This document shows positions 1-7,364 of a stretch of DNA of 41,598 nucleotides, piece after piece (position 1 is the first letter of the stretch; every line of letters starts with the position of its first letter). This DNA comes from Bacillota bacterium (GTDB lineage Bacteria > Armatimonadota > HRBIN16), in the NCBI GenBank assembly GCA_023511455.1, contig JAIMBJ010000031.1, positions 1-41,598 on the forward strand. The letters run 5' to 3'. A program made the position numbers and the translations under genes. The notes beneath the pieces are model-generated. The model was not told the DNA's origin, did not search any database, and was given only the letters and a program-made list of their open reading frames with translations.

Positions 1-311
1 GGCTGGTAGCCCTTGACAAACAACATAGACTTCAGCATGACAGTAAATCGGGTCCGCAGTCGTTGAAAAATGCATGGGCCGTCAGGTGCCCATCGCAACT
101 GCGTAAGTCCTAACCTCCTTATCCGCCTGGGTTGAGTGGACGACTCACCTGAGGTTCGCCCTCGAACCCGCCTTGGGCACCGCCACCCGGAGCGAAGTGA
201 AGGTTCTCCTTCTGGACGCCCTGTTCGTTCCCCTGCAGGAACCCCGTTTATCGGAAGAGAAACCTACAGTCGTCATCACCAGTTTGTTCAGGAGGTGAGG
301 AGAAGGCATCC
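1..311. other. Gene-free left edge and GH38 leader
   Basis: I see no convincing complete gene here. The minus strand contains AGGACTTACGCAGTTG (about 96-111), which resembles the ends of some insertion sequences, and from about position 40 an open minus-strand frame runs off the left edge. Both are weak hints of an element continuing outside the window. A diverged copy of a dispersed repeat lies at 189-208. A strong Shine-Dalgarno sequence (AGGAGGTGAGG, about 290-300) precedes the ATG at 312. Confidence 0.3.
189..208 (+). repeat. Diverged copy of GAGCGAAGTGAAG dispersed repeat
   Basis: The 13-base core GAGCGAAGTGAAG followed by GTTCTC recurs at the right end of the window (41491-41508) as GAGCGAAGTGAAG followed by AATCTC. 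The same core is familiar as an intergenic repeat in many environmental genomes (general knowledge, not searched). This copy lacks the clear inverted partner seen in the right-hand copy. Confidence 0.5.
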
Positions 312-3300
312 ATGCTGAAACATCCCGAACTGACCCTGGCGCGTGTGGAGCGTTTTATTCGAAATGAGCTCCAGCCTCGAATCTGGGCTTCGCAGGTAGC
401 AATGCAGGCGGGAGTGTACCGCCCGAGCGGCAATATCTCGCCAGGCGATGCTCCCAGACAGGTATATACTCCCGTGCAGCCGGGCTACACGTGGGGACCG
501 ATATGGAGCGATGCGTGGTTCCGGTTTACCGCGGTGGTTCCCCCGGAATGGCGCGGGCAAACGGTATGCGCCCTGATCGACTGCGGTGCGGAGGCGGTGG
601 TGTGGGTAGGCGATGACCCGAAACAGGGCATCGACGAAAACCACCGCGAGTATTTGCTGACCGATTCGGCGATTGGCGGCGAGGAGATAACCCTTTATGT
701 ACAGGCGACGGGCATGAACCCTTACGTCAGCGTGGATGCCAGACCTGTCGAGCCTCCTCCCAACCCCTTCACCTTCCGCTACGCCAATCTCGCGGTGTGG
801 GATCGGGAGATAACCGCGCTCTTTTTCGACATGCAGGTTGCTCTGGAGGTGTTGAAGGAACTGCCTGCAAACGAGCCACGCCGGGCGCAGCTGCTTTACG
901 CGCTGAACGAGGCGGTGAACGCTTTTGACCCCAGCGACCGCGGTAGCATCGCCCGTTGCCGACAGATTGTCGCGCAGACTTATAACAAACCCGCCTGCCC
1001 GTCAGCCCACCAGATTAGCGCCATCGGACACGCCCACATCGATACCGCCTGGCTGTGGCCCCTCGAGCGCACCCAGCAAAAGTGCATCCACACCTTCGCT
1101 ACGGCAGTGCGCCTGATGGAGATGTATCCCGAGTACAAGTTCATCTGCTCGCAGGCACAGCAATACGCATGGGTCAAGGAGCTGGCGCCACGGCTGTACG
1201 AGCGCATCAAGCAGAAAGTGCGCGAGGGGCAGTGGGAGGTCGCCGGCTCGATGTGGGTGGAAGCGGACTGTAACATCACCGGCGGCGAGTCGCTGGTGCG
1301 ACAGATACTGTATGGCAAGCGGTTCTGGATGCAGGAGTTCGGCATCGAGACCATAGACCTTTGGCTGCCCGATGTGTTCGGCTACGCGGCTTGTCTGCCG
1401 CAAATCCTGAAGAAAGCGGGCATCCGCTACTTTATGACGCAAAAGATTAGCTGGAATCAGGTGAACAGGTTCCCGCATCACACGTTCCTGTGGCAGGGCA
1501 TTGACGGCACGCGCATCTTCACCCACTTCCCGCCCGCAGACACCTACAACGGCAACATGACACCGCGCGAGCTGATGTATCACGTGCGTAACTTCAAAGA
1601 GCACGACCGCGCCACGCGCGCGCTTTACATCTACGGTTATGGCGACGGCGGCGGCGGTCCCACTGCGCAGATGCTGGAATATGCTCGTCGCCTGCGCGAC
1701 GTGGAAGGGATGCCGCGCGTGACCCTGGAGTTCGCCCGCGAGTTCTTTGCCAAAGCGGAAGCGGAGGCAAAAGACCTGCCCGTCTGGGTGGGGGAGCTGT
1801 ATCTGGAGCTGCATCGCGGTACCTACACCACGCAGGCACGCAACAAGCGCCACAACCGCAAAAGCGAGTTCCTGCTGCGCGAGGCGGAGTTCCTTGCCTG
1901 CGTGCGTCCCGATGGATTGCGAAACTACCCCGCTCCGCAGCTGGAGCGCGCCTGGAAACTGGTGCTGACGAACCAGTTCCACGACATCATCCCGGGCTCG
2001 TCGGTGAACGAGGTGTATCGCGACTCCGAGCGCGACTACGCAGAAGTCAGAGCAATCGGCGAACGCATCGTGGAAGAGTCACTGCGGGCTATCGGCGAAA
2101 CGGTGAACACCCAGGGGATGCACACTCCGCTTCTGGTGGTGCGCACTCTTCCGCCTCCCTCTTCTGCCCAGCTGCTGGAGGTGCGCATTCCCGATGGGTT
2201 CACGCCGCGCTCCGCTCGCTGCGGCGAGGACGTGATGCCCGTGCAGATTGTGGAGCGAGAAGGACAGCGTTACGCCCTTCTGGAGGACGTCGGGAGCTCG
2301 GAGGAGTACTCCTTCTCCGTGTACGACCTGCGCGAAGAGGGTTGCCCCGAAGAGCCGGAAATAACTGTCTCGCCTCGTGTACTGGACAACGGCATCCTGC
2401 GGGTAGAGTTCGACGAGCATGGGCTGATGACCCGCATCTTCGACTATGAACACCGGCGCGAGGTGCTGGCTGCCGGCGAAAAGGGCAATCAGCTGCAGCT
2501 ATACGAAGACAAACCGCTCTTCTGGGATGCGTGGGACATCGACATCTTCTATCAGGAGAAAGGGCGCGTGTTGACCGAACTGGAATCGAAGGAAGTGGTG
2601 GAGGCAGGCCCCCTGCGCGGGGCGGTGCGCTTCACCCGACGGTTCGGTAACTCCTGTGTGGTGCAGACGGTGCGCCTCGCAGCGGGGAGCCGCCGCATCG
2701 ATTTCGTCACCGAAGTGGACTGGCACGAGGAGTACAAACTGCTGAAGGTGGCTTTCCCCGTCGCGGTCAACAGCCAGAGGGCTACCTATGAGATACAGTA
2801 CGGTCACGTGGAGCGACCCACCCACTATAACACCAGCTGGGACATGGCGCGCTTCGAGGTCGCCGCGCAGAAGTGGGTGGACCTCAGCGAGCATGGCTAC
2901 GGCGTCGCACTTTTGAACGACTGCAAGTACGGGCACGACGTGTTCGGCAACACGTTGCGCCTCACGTTACTGCGCGCCCCCAAAGCGCCCGACCCCGAAG
3001 CGGACATGGGGCATCACCAGTTCACCTACTCCCTGTTCCCGCACGCGGGTAGCCCGCAGGAAGGCGGCGTCATCGAGGAGGCGTACTGGCTGAATAACCC
3101 GCCGCGCACGCTGCTACTACCTGCAGGCAAATCGGCAGGGCAGGATACCGAAGGCAAGTTCTTCTGGGTGGACCGCGACGGGGTGATTATCGAGGCAGTC
3201 AAGAAGGCGGAGGACGAGGAGGCGATAGTGGTTCGGCTGTACGAGGCGTACCACTCGCGGGGCGAGGTGACCGTAACCACCAGCCTGCCCGTTCGAGAGG

Positions 3301-3410
3301 CGGTGCTATGCGACCTGCTGGAGCGCGACCTCCAGCCGCTGCCGCTGGAGAACGGCTCGTTCACCGTACAGATACGGCCCTTTGAGGTGGTGACCGTCAA
3401 GCTGCGGTAA
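312..3410 (+). CDS. Alpha-mannosidase, GH38 family
   Basis: This is a retaining alpha-mannosidase of 1032 residues, a usual length for GH38. The metal-binding motif HAHID lies at residues 240-244, in the context GHAHIDTAWLWP. The family nucleophile Asp is D354 in WLPDVFGY. Further GH38 landmarks are EADCNITGGESLVRQ near residue 318 and NQFHDIIPGSS near residue 555, the latter in the central helical region. The C-terminal third is the beta-sandwich region. No signal peptide is visible, so it probably acts in the cytosol on imported mannosides or trimmed N-glycan fragments. The start is supported by a strong Shine-Dalgarno sequence. The next glycosidase begins 72 bases downstream on the same strand, suggesting an operon. 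Confidence 0.93.
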   Translation: MLKHPELTLARVERFIRNELQPRIWASQVAMQAGVYRPSGNISPGDAPRQVYTPVQPGYTWGPIWSDAWFRFTAVVPPEWRGQTVCALIDCGAEAVVWVGDDPKQGIDENHREYLLTDSAIGGEEITLYVQATGMNPYVSVDARPVEPPPNPFTFRYANLAVWDREITALFFDMQVALEVLKELPANEPRRAQLLYALNEAVNAFDPSDRGSIARCRQIVAQTYNKPACPSAHQISAIGHAHIDTAWLWPLERTQQKCIHTFATAVRLMEMYPEYKFICSQAQQYAWVKELAPRLYERIKQKVREGQWEVAGSMWVEADCNITGGESLVRQILYGKRFWMQEFGIETIDLWLPDVFGYAACLPQILKKAGIRYFMTQKISWNQVNRFPHHTFLWQGIDGTRIFTHFPPADTYNGNMTPRELMYHVRNFKEHDRATRALYIYGYGDGGGGPTAQMLEYARRLRDVEGMPRVTLEFAREFFAKAEAEAKDLPVWVGELYLELHRGTYTTQARNKRHNRKSEFLLREAEFLACVRPDGLRNYPAPQLERAWKLVLTNQFHDIIPGSSVNEVYRDSERDYAEVRAIGERIVEESLRAIGETVNTQGMHTPLLVVRTLPPPSSAQLLEVRIPDGFTPRSARCGEDVMPVQIVEREGQRYALLEDVGSSEEYSFSVYDLREEGCPEEPEITVSPRVLDNGILRVEFDEHGLMTRIFDYEHRREVLAAGEKGNQLQLYEDKPLFWDAWDIDIFYQEKGRVLTELESKEVVEAGPLRGAVRFTRRFGNSCVVQTVRLAAGSRRIDFVTEVDWHEEYKLLKVAFPVAVNSQRATYEIQYGHVERPTHYNTSWDMARFEVAAQKWVDLSEHGYGVALLNDCKYGHDVFGNTLRLTLLRAPKAPDPEADMGHHQFTYSLFPHAGSPQEGGVIEEAYWLNNPPRTLLLPAGKSAGQDTEGKFFWVDRDGVIIEAVKKAEDEEAIVVRLYEAYHSRGEVTVTTSLPVREAVLCDLLERDLQPLPLENGSFTVQIRPFEVVTVKLR

Positions 3411-3482
3411 AACAAGCCGCAAACATTCTGCGACGTGCGTCTTCAGGCGGACGTCGCCACATCACAATCAGGAGGAAAACAC

Positions 3483-5582
3483 ATGGCTAAGAGGTCGCAA
3501 GAGGCTCCGTTCGTGCGGTGGAGCCGACGAACGGGCGAGCTCATGCTGGGAAACGCGGCTCTGCAGCTGCATATTCGCACTCGCGATGGGTTGAACCCCT
3601 GCCGTCTGGTGCAGCGCCGAACTGGCCGCGTGTACGCCGACGGCGATTACTGCTACGTCAGTCCCGATACTCCGTTGCCCCCAATTCAAGAGCCTCCGCA
3701 GATAGGGCAGCTGGAGGACGGAACCTATCGCGTGACCCTTCGCGCCCGCATCGATACCTTGCTGGTGGAACACGCCTTTCGGGCGACAGCCTCGGCGCTG
3801 GAGGAGCAGTTGACGGTGACGAACGCAGGGGAGCAACCGCTCGACCTGCGTGATGCCGTTTTTGGCTTCACCAGAAACCTGCTGGAAGGTGAATCTCTGT
3901 GCGCGGACTTGCAGGGCAGTCGCTTTTACCCCATCCCATACCGCAGGGAGCCGTTCAACGGTCAATTTCTGGACATGACAGCGGACGATCTGCTGTCGCG
4001 ACAGGGTGGCTTCTACTTCTGGTCGTTTGACATGGTGCCGCAGCTTATCCTCACCGTCGCCTTCGGGTCAGAGGCATGGGCATGGGTGGACGCGGACGCA
4101 GAACACGCCCTCCTCATCGCCAAGCACAACCCCGACGCGATGGAGTGGTCTCTGCTGCAGCCGTTCCAGCGCGAAGGCAAAACTTATCTGCGTTTCGGTG
4201 GGGCGGGGTTATGGAAACTGGGTGACCCCGAACCCGTTGCACAACTCGACCCATGGCAGAGCTTCCGCTTTGGGGTGACCCGCTTCGTCGCGTGCGAAGG
4301 CGGCTGGAAGGGCGCGTTCTACGTGTTTCGCGAGTGGACGGAAACGCTGGGGCATCGATTTCCCGCAAACTACGACCCGCCCGTGCACTGGAACGAACTC
4401 TACGACAACCCGCTGTGGTGGGGACCTGACACCCCCGAGCGACGGCAGGAGGTCTATCAGCTGTCCGATATGGAGGCGGAAGCGGAGAAAGCCGCCGAAA
4501 TAGGCTGCGAGGCGCTGTATCTGGACCCGGGCTGGGATACTCTGTTTGCCTCCTCGGTATGGGCGGAAGACCGGCTGGGCACACAGCGGGATTTCGTCAG
4601 ATGGCTGGAGGAGCGTTACGGTATGCGCCTGGCGTTGCACAATCCACTGGCAGCGTGGTGCGACATCAACGGCTACCCGATGGAGGCGCGTCGGAAGGAC
4701 AAGGATGGTCAGGTTCTACCTGCCCTGTGTAGTGCATCGCCCGCCTATCTTCAGACAAAAGCAGAACGCCTGGTGCAGCTGTGCCGGGACGGGGCTTCGT
4801 TCCTGATGTACGACGGAGCGATGTTCACGGGCGAGTGCTACGACGAGTCGCACGGGCATTCCCTGCCCCTCACTCGTCATGAGCACTGTATGGCGATATT
4901 GCAACTCTTGCAGGCAGTCAAGCGTGAGTTTCCGCAGGTACTGATTGAATTACACGACCCAGTAGTCGGCGGTTCGATGATACGGTATGCACCCACCTAC
5001 TTCTTACATGCCCTGCCCGGTTCGTCCGACGAACTCTGGGGCTACGAGTACATGTGGGAAACGATGGATGACCTGCGCAGCGGGCGGTCGTTGAGCCTGT
5101 ATTACGTCAATCTCGCCTATTCCATCCCGATTTACCTGCATATCGACCTGCGTAAGGATAACGAACACGCGCTGGTGTTCTGGTGGTATGCCAGCACCTG
5201 CAGGCACCTGGGCGTGGGGGGCAAACACCCGGACCCGAAGGTTTGGGAAGCGCACAAGCGAGCCATGCAGACATACCGTTCGCTGAAGCCGTTCTACACG
5301 CGGGGCACCTTTTATGGTATCGACGAAACCGTTCACGCGCATACCCTGTGGAGTAAAAACCTCCCTGCACAGGGCACGGTTGCCGTGTTGAACGTCTTCA
5401 ACCTCGCCGAGACCGAGGTGGAGCGAGAGATTCGGTTTCACCTGAGCGATATCGGCTTGCCGGAAGGGCTTTCTGTGCGTGCGACGGACGCGCCGTGTCA
5501 TCAGCGGGACGCACAGATTACCCTGTGGGCGCGCCTGCCAGCGTTGGGGCACCAGTTGATAAGCCTGGAGGTCAGCGAGTAG
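3483..5582 (+). CDS. GH36/clan-D-like glycoside hydrolase (alpha-galactosidase-like)
   Basis: 699 residues from the ATG at 3483, which follows AGGAGG at 3471-3476. A GTG at 3435 is in frame, but the extension looks non-coding. The N-terminal 280 or so residues are a beta-sandwich. A (beta/alpha)8 barrel follows, with LYLDPGWD near residue 342 and FLMYDGAMF, whose Asp (D444) is in the position of the clan GH-D nucleophile. A GGSMIRYAPTYF segment and a short C-terminal beta domain complete it. No signal peptide is seen, so it is probably cytosolic. The layout fits GH36-type alpha-galactosidases or related families, but the exact substrate cannot be read from the sequence. It follows the GH38 gene and probably helps dismantle the same glycan. 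Confidence 0.7.
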   Translation: MAKRSQEAPFVRWSRRTGELMLGNAALQLHIRTRDGLNPCRLVQRRTGRVYADGDYCYVSPDTPLPPIQEPPQIGQLEDGTYRVTLRARIDTLLVEHAFRATASALEEQLTVTNAGEQPLDLRDAVFGFTRNLLEGESLCADLQGSRFYPIPYRREPFNGQFLDMTADDLLSRQGGFYFWSFDMVPQLILTVAFGSEAWAWVDADAEHALLIAKHNPDAMEWSLLQPFQREGKTYLRFGGAGLWKLGDPEPVAQLDPWQSFRFGVTRFVACEGGWKGAFYVFREWTETLGHRFPANYDPPVHWNELYDNPLWWGPDTPERRQEVYQLSDMEAEAEKAAEIGCEALYLDPGWDTLFASSVWAEDRLGTQRDFVRWLEERYGMRLALHNPLAAWCDINGYPMEARRKDKDGQVLPALCSASPAYLQTKAERLVQLCRDGASFLMYDGAMFTGECYDESHGHSLPLTRHEHCMAILQLLQAVKREFPQVLIELHDPVVGGSMIRYAPTYFLHALPGSSDELWGYEYMWETMDDLRSGRSLSLYYVNLAYSIPIYLHIDLRKDNEHALVFWWYASTCRHLGVGGKHPDPKVWEAHKRAMQTYRSLKPFYTRGTFYGIDETVHAHTLWSKNLPAQGTVAVLNVFNLAETEVEREIRFHLSDIGLPEGLSVRATDAPCHQRDAQITLWARLPALGHQLISLEVSE

Positions 5583-5616
5583 TCACGGGGCATTTGTTTG
5601 CAGTATGGGCAGGTAC

Positions 5617-5646
5617 TTGCAACCAATGCGCTGTTGCTGTTATAAT
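5617..5646 (+). promoter_or_regulatory. Sigma-A-type promoter upstream of flgM
   Basis: TTGCAA (5617-5622) and a perfect TATAAT (5641-5646) are separated by 18 bases. Transcription would start near 5653 and read through the downstream sigma-28-like promoter and the riboswitch into flgM. Confidence 0.6.
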
Positions 5647-5687
5647 GCGCTCGAAAAAAAAAGTGCGAAAATTTTCGGCGGCAACCC

Positions 5688-5715
5688 TAAAGTTTTCCTG
5701 AAGGTTTGCCGATAA
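5688..5715 (+). promoter_or_regulatory. Sigma-28 (FliA/SigD) type promoter for flgM
   Basis: TAAAGTTT (5688-5695) and GCCGATAA (5708-5715) match the known flagellar sigma-28 consensus (TAAAGTTT, 11-base spacer, GCCGATAA) at every base, with a 12-base spacer. Counted from TAAA, the spacer is 16 bases, within the range known for SigD promoters. The expected start is near 5722, just ahead of the aptamer. Its position upstream of the sigma-28 inhibitor gene agrees with the usual feedback logic. Confidence 0.75.
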
Positions 5716-5732
5716 TCCGATTGACAGGCGGA

Positions 5733-5824
5733 TCCGATAAAGGCAAACCCACAGAAATGTGGGGGCGCAAAGCTATGGGGTCTAAGTCCCGACGAGGGTC
5801 GGGATATGATCGCCCGGCTGCCGA
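5733..5824 (+). ncRNA. Cyclic di-GMP-I (GEMM-I) riboswitch
   Basis: The order of conserved elements matches the c-di-GMP-I aptamer: GGCAAACC (5742-5749); a hairpin CCCACA-GAAA-TGTGGG with a GAAA tetraloop; GGCGCAAAGC; then TCTAAG and TATGA flanking a second perfect hairpin (TCCCGAC, GAGG loop, GTCGGGA), forming a tetraloop-receptor-like internal loop; and closing GGCTGCC, which pairs back to GGCA. It lies about 60 bases upstream of the flgM start codon. Confidence 0.88.
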
Positions 5825-5827
5825 AGT

Positions 5828-5878
5828 TCTGCCCAACGACACGGCGCATCTTCGCAGGGCGTCGTCGTAGGAGGCAGG
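5828..5878 (+). promoter_or_regulatory. Possible Shine-Dalgarno-masking hairpin (riboswitch expression platform)
   Basis: TCTGCC (5828-5833) can pair with GGCAGG (5873-5878), which overlaps the flgM Shine-Dalgarno sequence (5869-5878). Inside it, ACGAC (5836-5840) can pair with GTCGT (5864-5868 or 5861-5865). The aptamer strand GGCTGCC (about 5816-5822) can also reach GGCAG. No poly-U terminator is seen between aptamer and gene, so translational control is more likely. This is inference from base pairing by eye. Confidence 0.35.
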
Positions 5879-5884
5879 ATTGCT

Positions 5885-6196
5885 ATGAAAATCTCGCTGG
5901 ACGAGTACAGCCGGGTGTTGCAGTTAAGCCGCACGGGCAGGGTGGGGGAGGCAGTGGTGTCTGCCCCGCCATCGGTCGACGCTCAACGGGACGTACCTCC
6001 CGCCGCTGTGGTGGAGCTGTCTCCGCGCGCCCAGGAAATCCGGCAGATTAAGTTTCTTCTGGATGACATCCCGGACGTGCGCGAGGAGATGGTGCAGGAG
6101 CTTCGCCAGAAGATTGAAGCGGGAGAGTACCACGTCTCGGCTGCGGAGATTGCGGACCTTATCGTTCGTCGCACGGTCGCGGACAACGTGCGGTAG
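5885..6196 (+). CDS. flgM: Anti-sigma-28 factor FlgM
   Basis: 103 residues, the usual size for FlgM. The N-terminus (MKISLDEYSRVLQ) is followed by a low-complexity stretch. The C-terminal half has the FlgM signature: VELSPRAQEI, then helices with DDIPDVREEMV, LRQKIEAGEY and AAEIADLIV, the region that binds flagellar sigma-28. FlgM holds sigma-28 inactive in the cytoplasm until it is exported through a finished hook-basal body. The ATG follows AGGAGGCAGG at 5869-5878. The gene stands alone, bounded upstream by tandem promoters and a c-di-GMP riboswitch and downstream by a strong terminator, so in this bacterium sigma-28 activity appears directly tied to the second messenger. No other flagellar gene is in the window. 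Confidence 0.88.
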   Translation: MKISLDEYSRVLQLSRTGRVGEAVVSAPPSVDAQRDVPPAAVVELSPRAQEIRQIKFLLDDIPDVREEMVQELRQKIEAGEYHVSAAEIADLIVRRTVADNVR

Positions 6197-6254
6197 TCTG
6201 CACCCCGGACCACCCCGATATGGGTGAGCCGTTTTTTCGGATCAGGAGCCTGGT

Positions 6255-6292
6255 AAGCGGGGGCGTAGTGGTACGCCCCCGCTTATGCTTTT
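6255..6292. terminator. Bidirectional intrinsic terminator
   Basis: A perfect 13-bp stem AAGCGGGGGCGTA with loop GTGG and its complement (6255-6284) is followed on the plus strand by ATGCTTTTA. It lies between convergent flgM and the flavoprotein gene and can serve both strands, although a clear U-run exists only on the plus strand. Confidence 0.75.
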
Positions 6293-7289
6293 ATATCATC
6301 CGCTTGTAGGAACCGAGTACCTTGACGTAGTTAGCGCGTTCGAACGCGGCGGGTTCGGCTACCTTCTGGTGGCTGACACTGCCAATCATCTGCTGGACGG
6401 AGGAATATTCGTGTTCCTCCATCCACATCTGCATCTCCTGCAGAATCTGCCCGACGCGCTCTACTCCGTTCTCTAACAGCTCGGAAGCCATCATCGTCAC
6501 TTTCGCGCCCGCCATCAGTCCCTTCAACACATCCTCATAAGTGTGGACGCCGGTGGTAATCGCCAGATCGGCGGGCACTCGCCCGTAGAGGATAGCCACC
6601 CAGCGCAACGGCAGACGCAGCTCGTCCGAGTCGCTGAGCACCAGATGGGGCACAGCTTCCAGATTCTCGATATCGATATCCGGCTGGTAGAAGCGGTTGA
6701 ACAGCACCAGCGCGTTGGCGCCCGCTTCCGCCAGCTGTTTTGCCATATTTGGGATGGAGCTGAAGAAGGGCCCTATCTTCACCGCCAGAGGGATTTTCAC
6801 TTCCTGGCGTATCGCTTTGACCACGTCGGTGGTCAGCTGCTCGACAGCGGCACCGGTCATCTCCGGGTTTGTAGGCAGGTAGTACACGTTCAGTTCCAGC
6901 GCATCTGCTCCCGCCTCCTCAATCATCCTGGCGTATTTCACCCATCCACCTGAAGAGACACCATTCAGACTGCCGATGACGGGAATGTCCACCGATTCCT
7001 TCGCTTTGCGGATGAGATTGAGGTACTCGTCGGGTCCCACGTTGTAATCGCCCAGGTCGGGGAAGTAGCTAAGCGCTTCGGCGTAGCTGTCGGTGCCGTG
7101 TGTCAGGAAGTAATCGAGCGCGAGGCTCTCGGTGGTGATTTGCTCTTCAAATAGCGAGTGCATCACTACTGCGCCGATGCCCGCCTCCGCCATCCTGCAA
7201 ACGCCTTCCACTTTGTACGACAGCGGCGACGAAGAGGCAACCAGCGGGTTTCGCAGATTCAAACCCATGTACGTTGTGCTCAAATCCAT
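6291..7289 (-). CDS. Dihydroorotate dehydrogenase-like flavoprotein
   Basis: 332 residues of the PyrD/PreA-type FMN-binding TIM barrel. Landmarks are the N-terminal [26 protein letters not shown] near residue 105, [12 protein letters not shown] near residue 135, [11 protein letters not shown] near residue 172 and a C-terminal phosphate-binding segment [19 protein letters not shown]. Related proteins are often encoded beside pyruvate:ferredoxin oxidoreductase, as here, where PFOR ends 75 bases upstream. The true substrate is unknown, and biosynthetic dihydroorotate oxidation should not be assumed. AGGAGG precedes the start. A hairpin lies in the gap between the two genes. Confidence 0.82.
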   Translation of the reverse strand: MDLSTTYMGLNLRNPLVASSSPLSYKVEGVCRMAEAGIGAVVMHSLFEEQITTESLALDYFLTHGTDSYAEALSYFPDLGDYNVGPDEYLNLIRKAKESVDIPVIGSLNGVSSGGWVKYARMIEEAGADALELNVYYLPTNPEMTGAAVEQLTTDVVKAIRQEVKIPLAVKIGPFFSSIPNMAKQLAEAGANALVLFNRFYQPDIDIENLEAVPHLVLSDSDELRLPLRWVAILYGRVPADLAITTGVHTYEDVLKGLMAGAKVTMMASELLENGVERVGQILQEMQMWMEEHEYSSVQQMIGSVSHQKVAEPAAFERANYVKVLGSYKRMI

Positions 7290-7334
7290 GGCTATAGTCC
7301 TCCTGAAATCTCTATTCCGTCACAGATGGGGAAG

Positions 7335-7356
7335 GGGGTTGGCAAGTGCCAACCCC
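7335..7356 (-). other. Intercistronic hairpin between PFOR and the flavoprotein gene
   Basis: GGGGTTGGC and GCCAACCCC form a perfect 9-bp stem with a 4-base loop in the 75-base gap. On the transcribed (minus) strand no U-run follows, so it is more likely an mRNA stability or partial attenuation element than a full terminator. Confidence 0.45.
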
Positions 7357-7364
7357 GGCATTTT

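Noticed and set aside
3435-3482. GTG start for the GH36-like gene
   Set aside because: The ATG at 3483 follows a strong AGGAGG at the right distance, and the 16 extra residues look untranslated.
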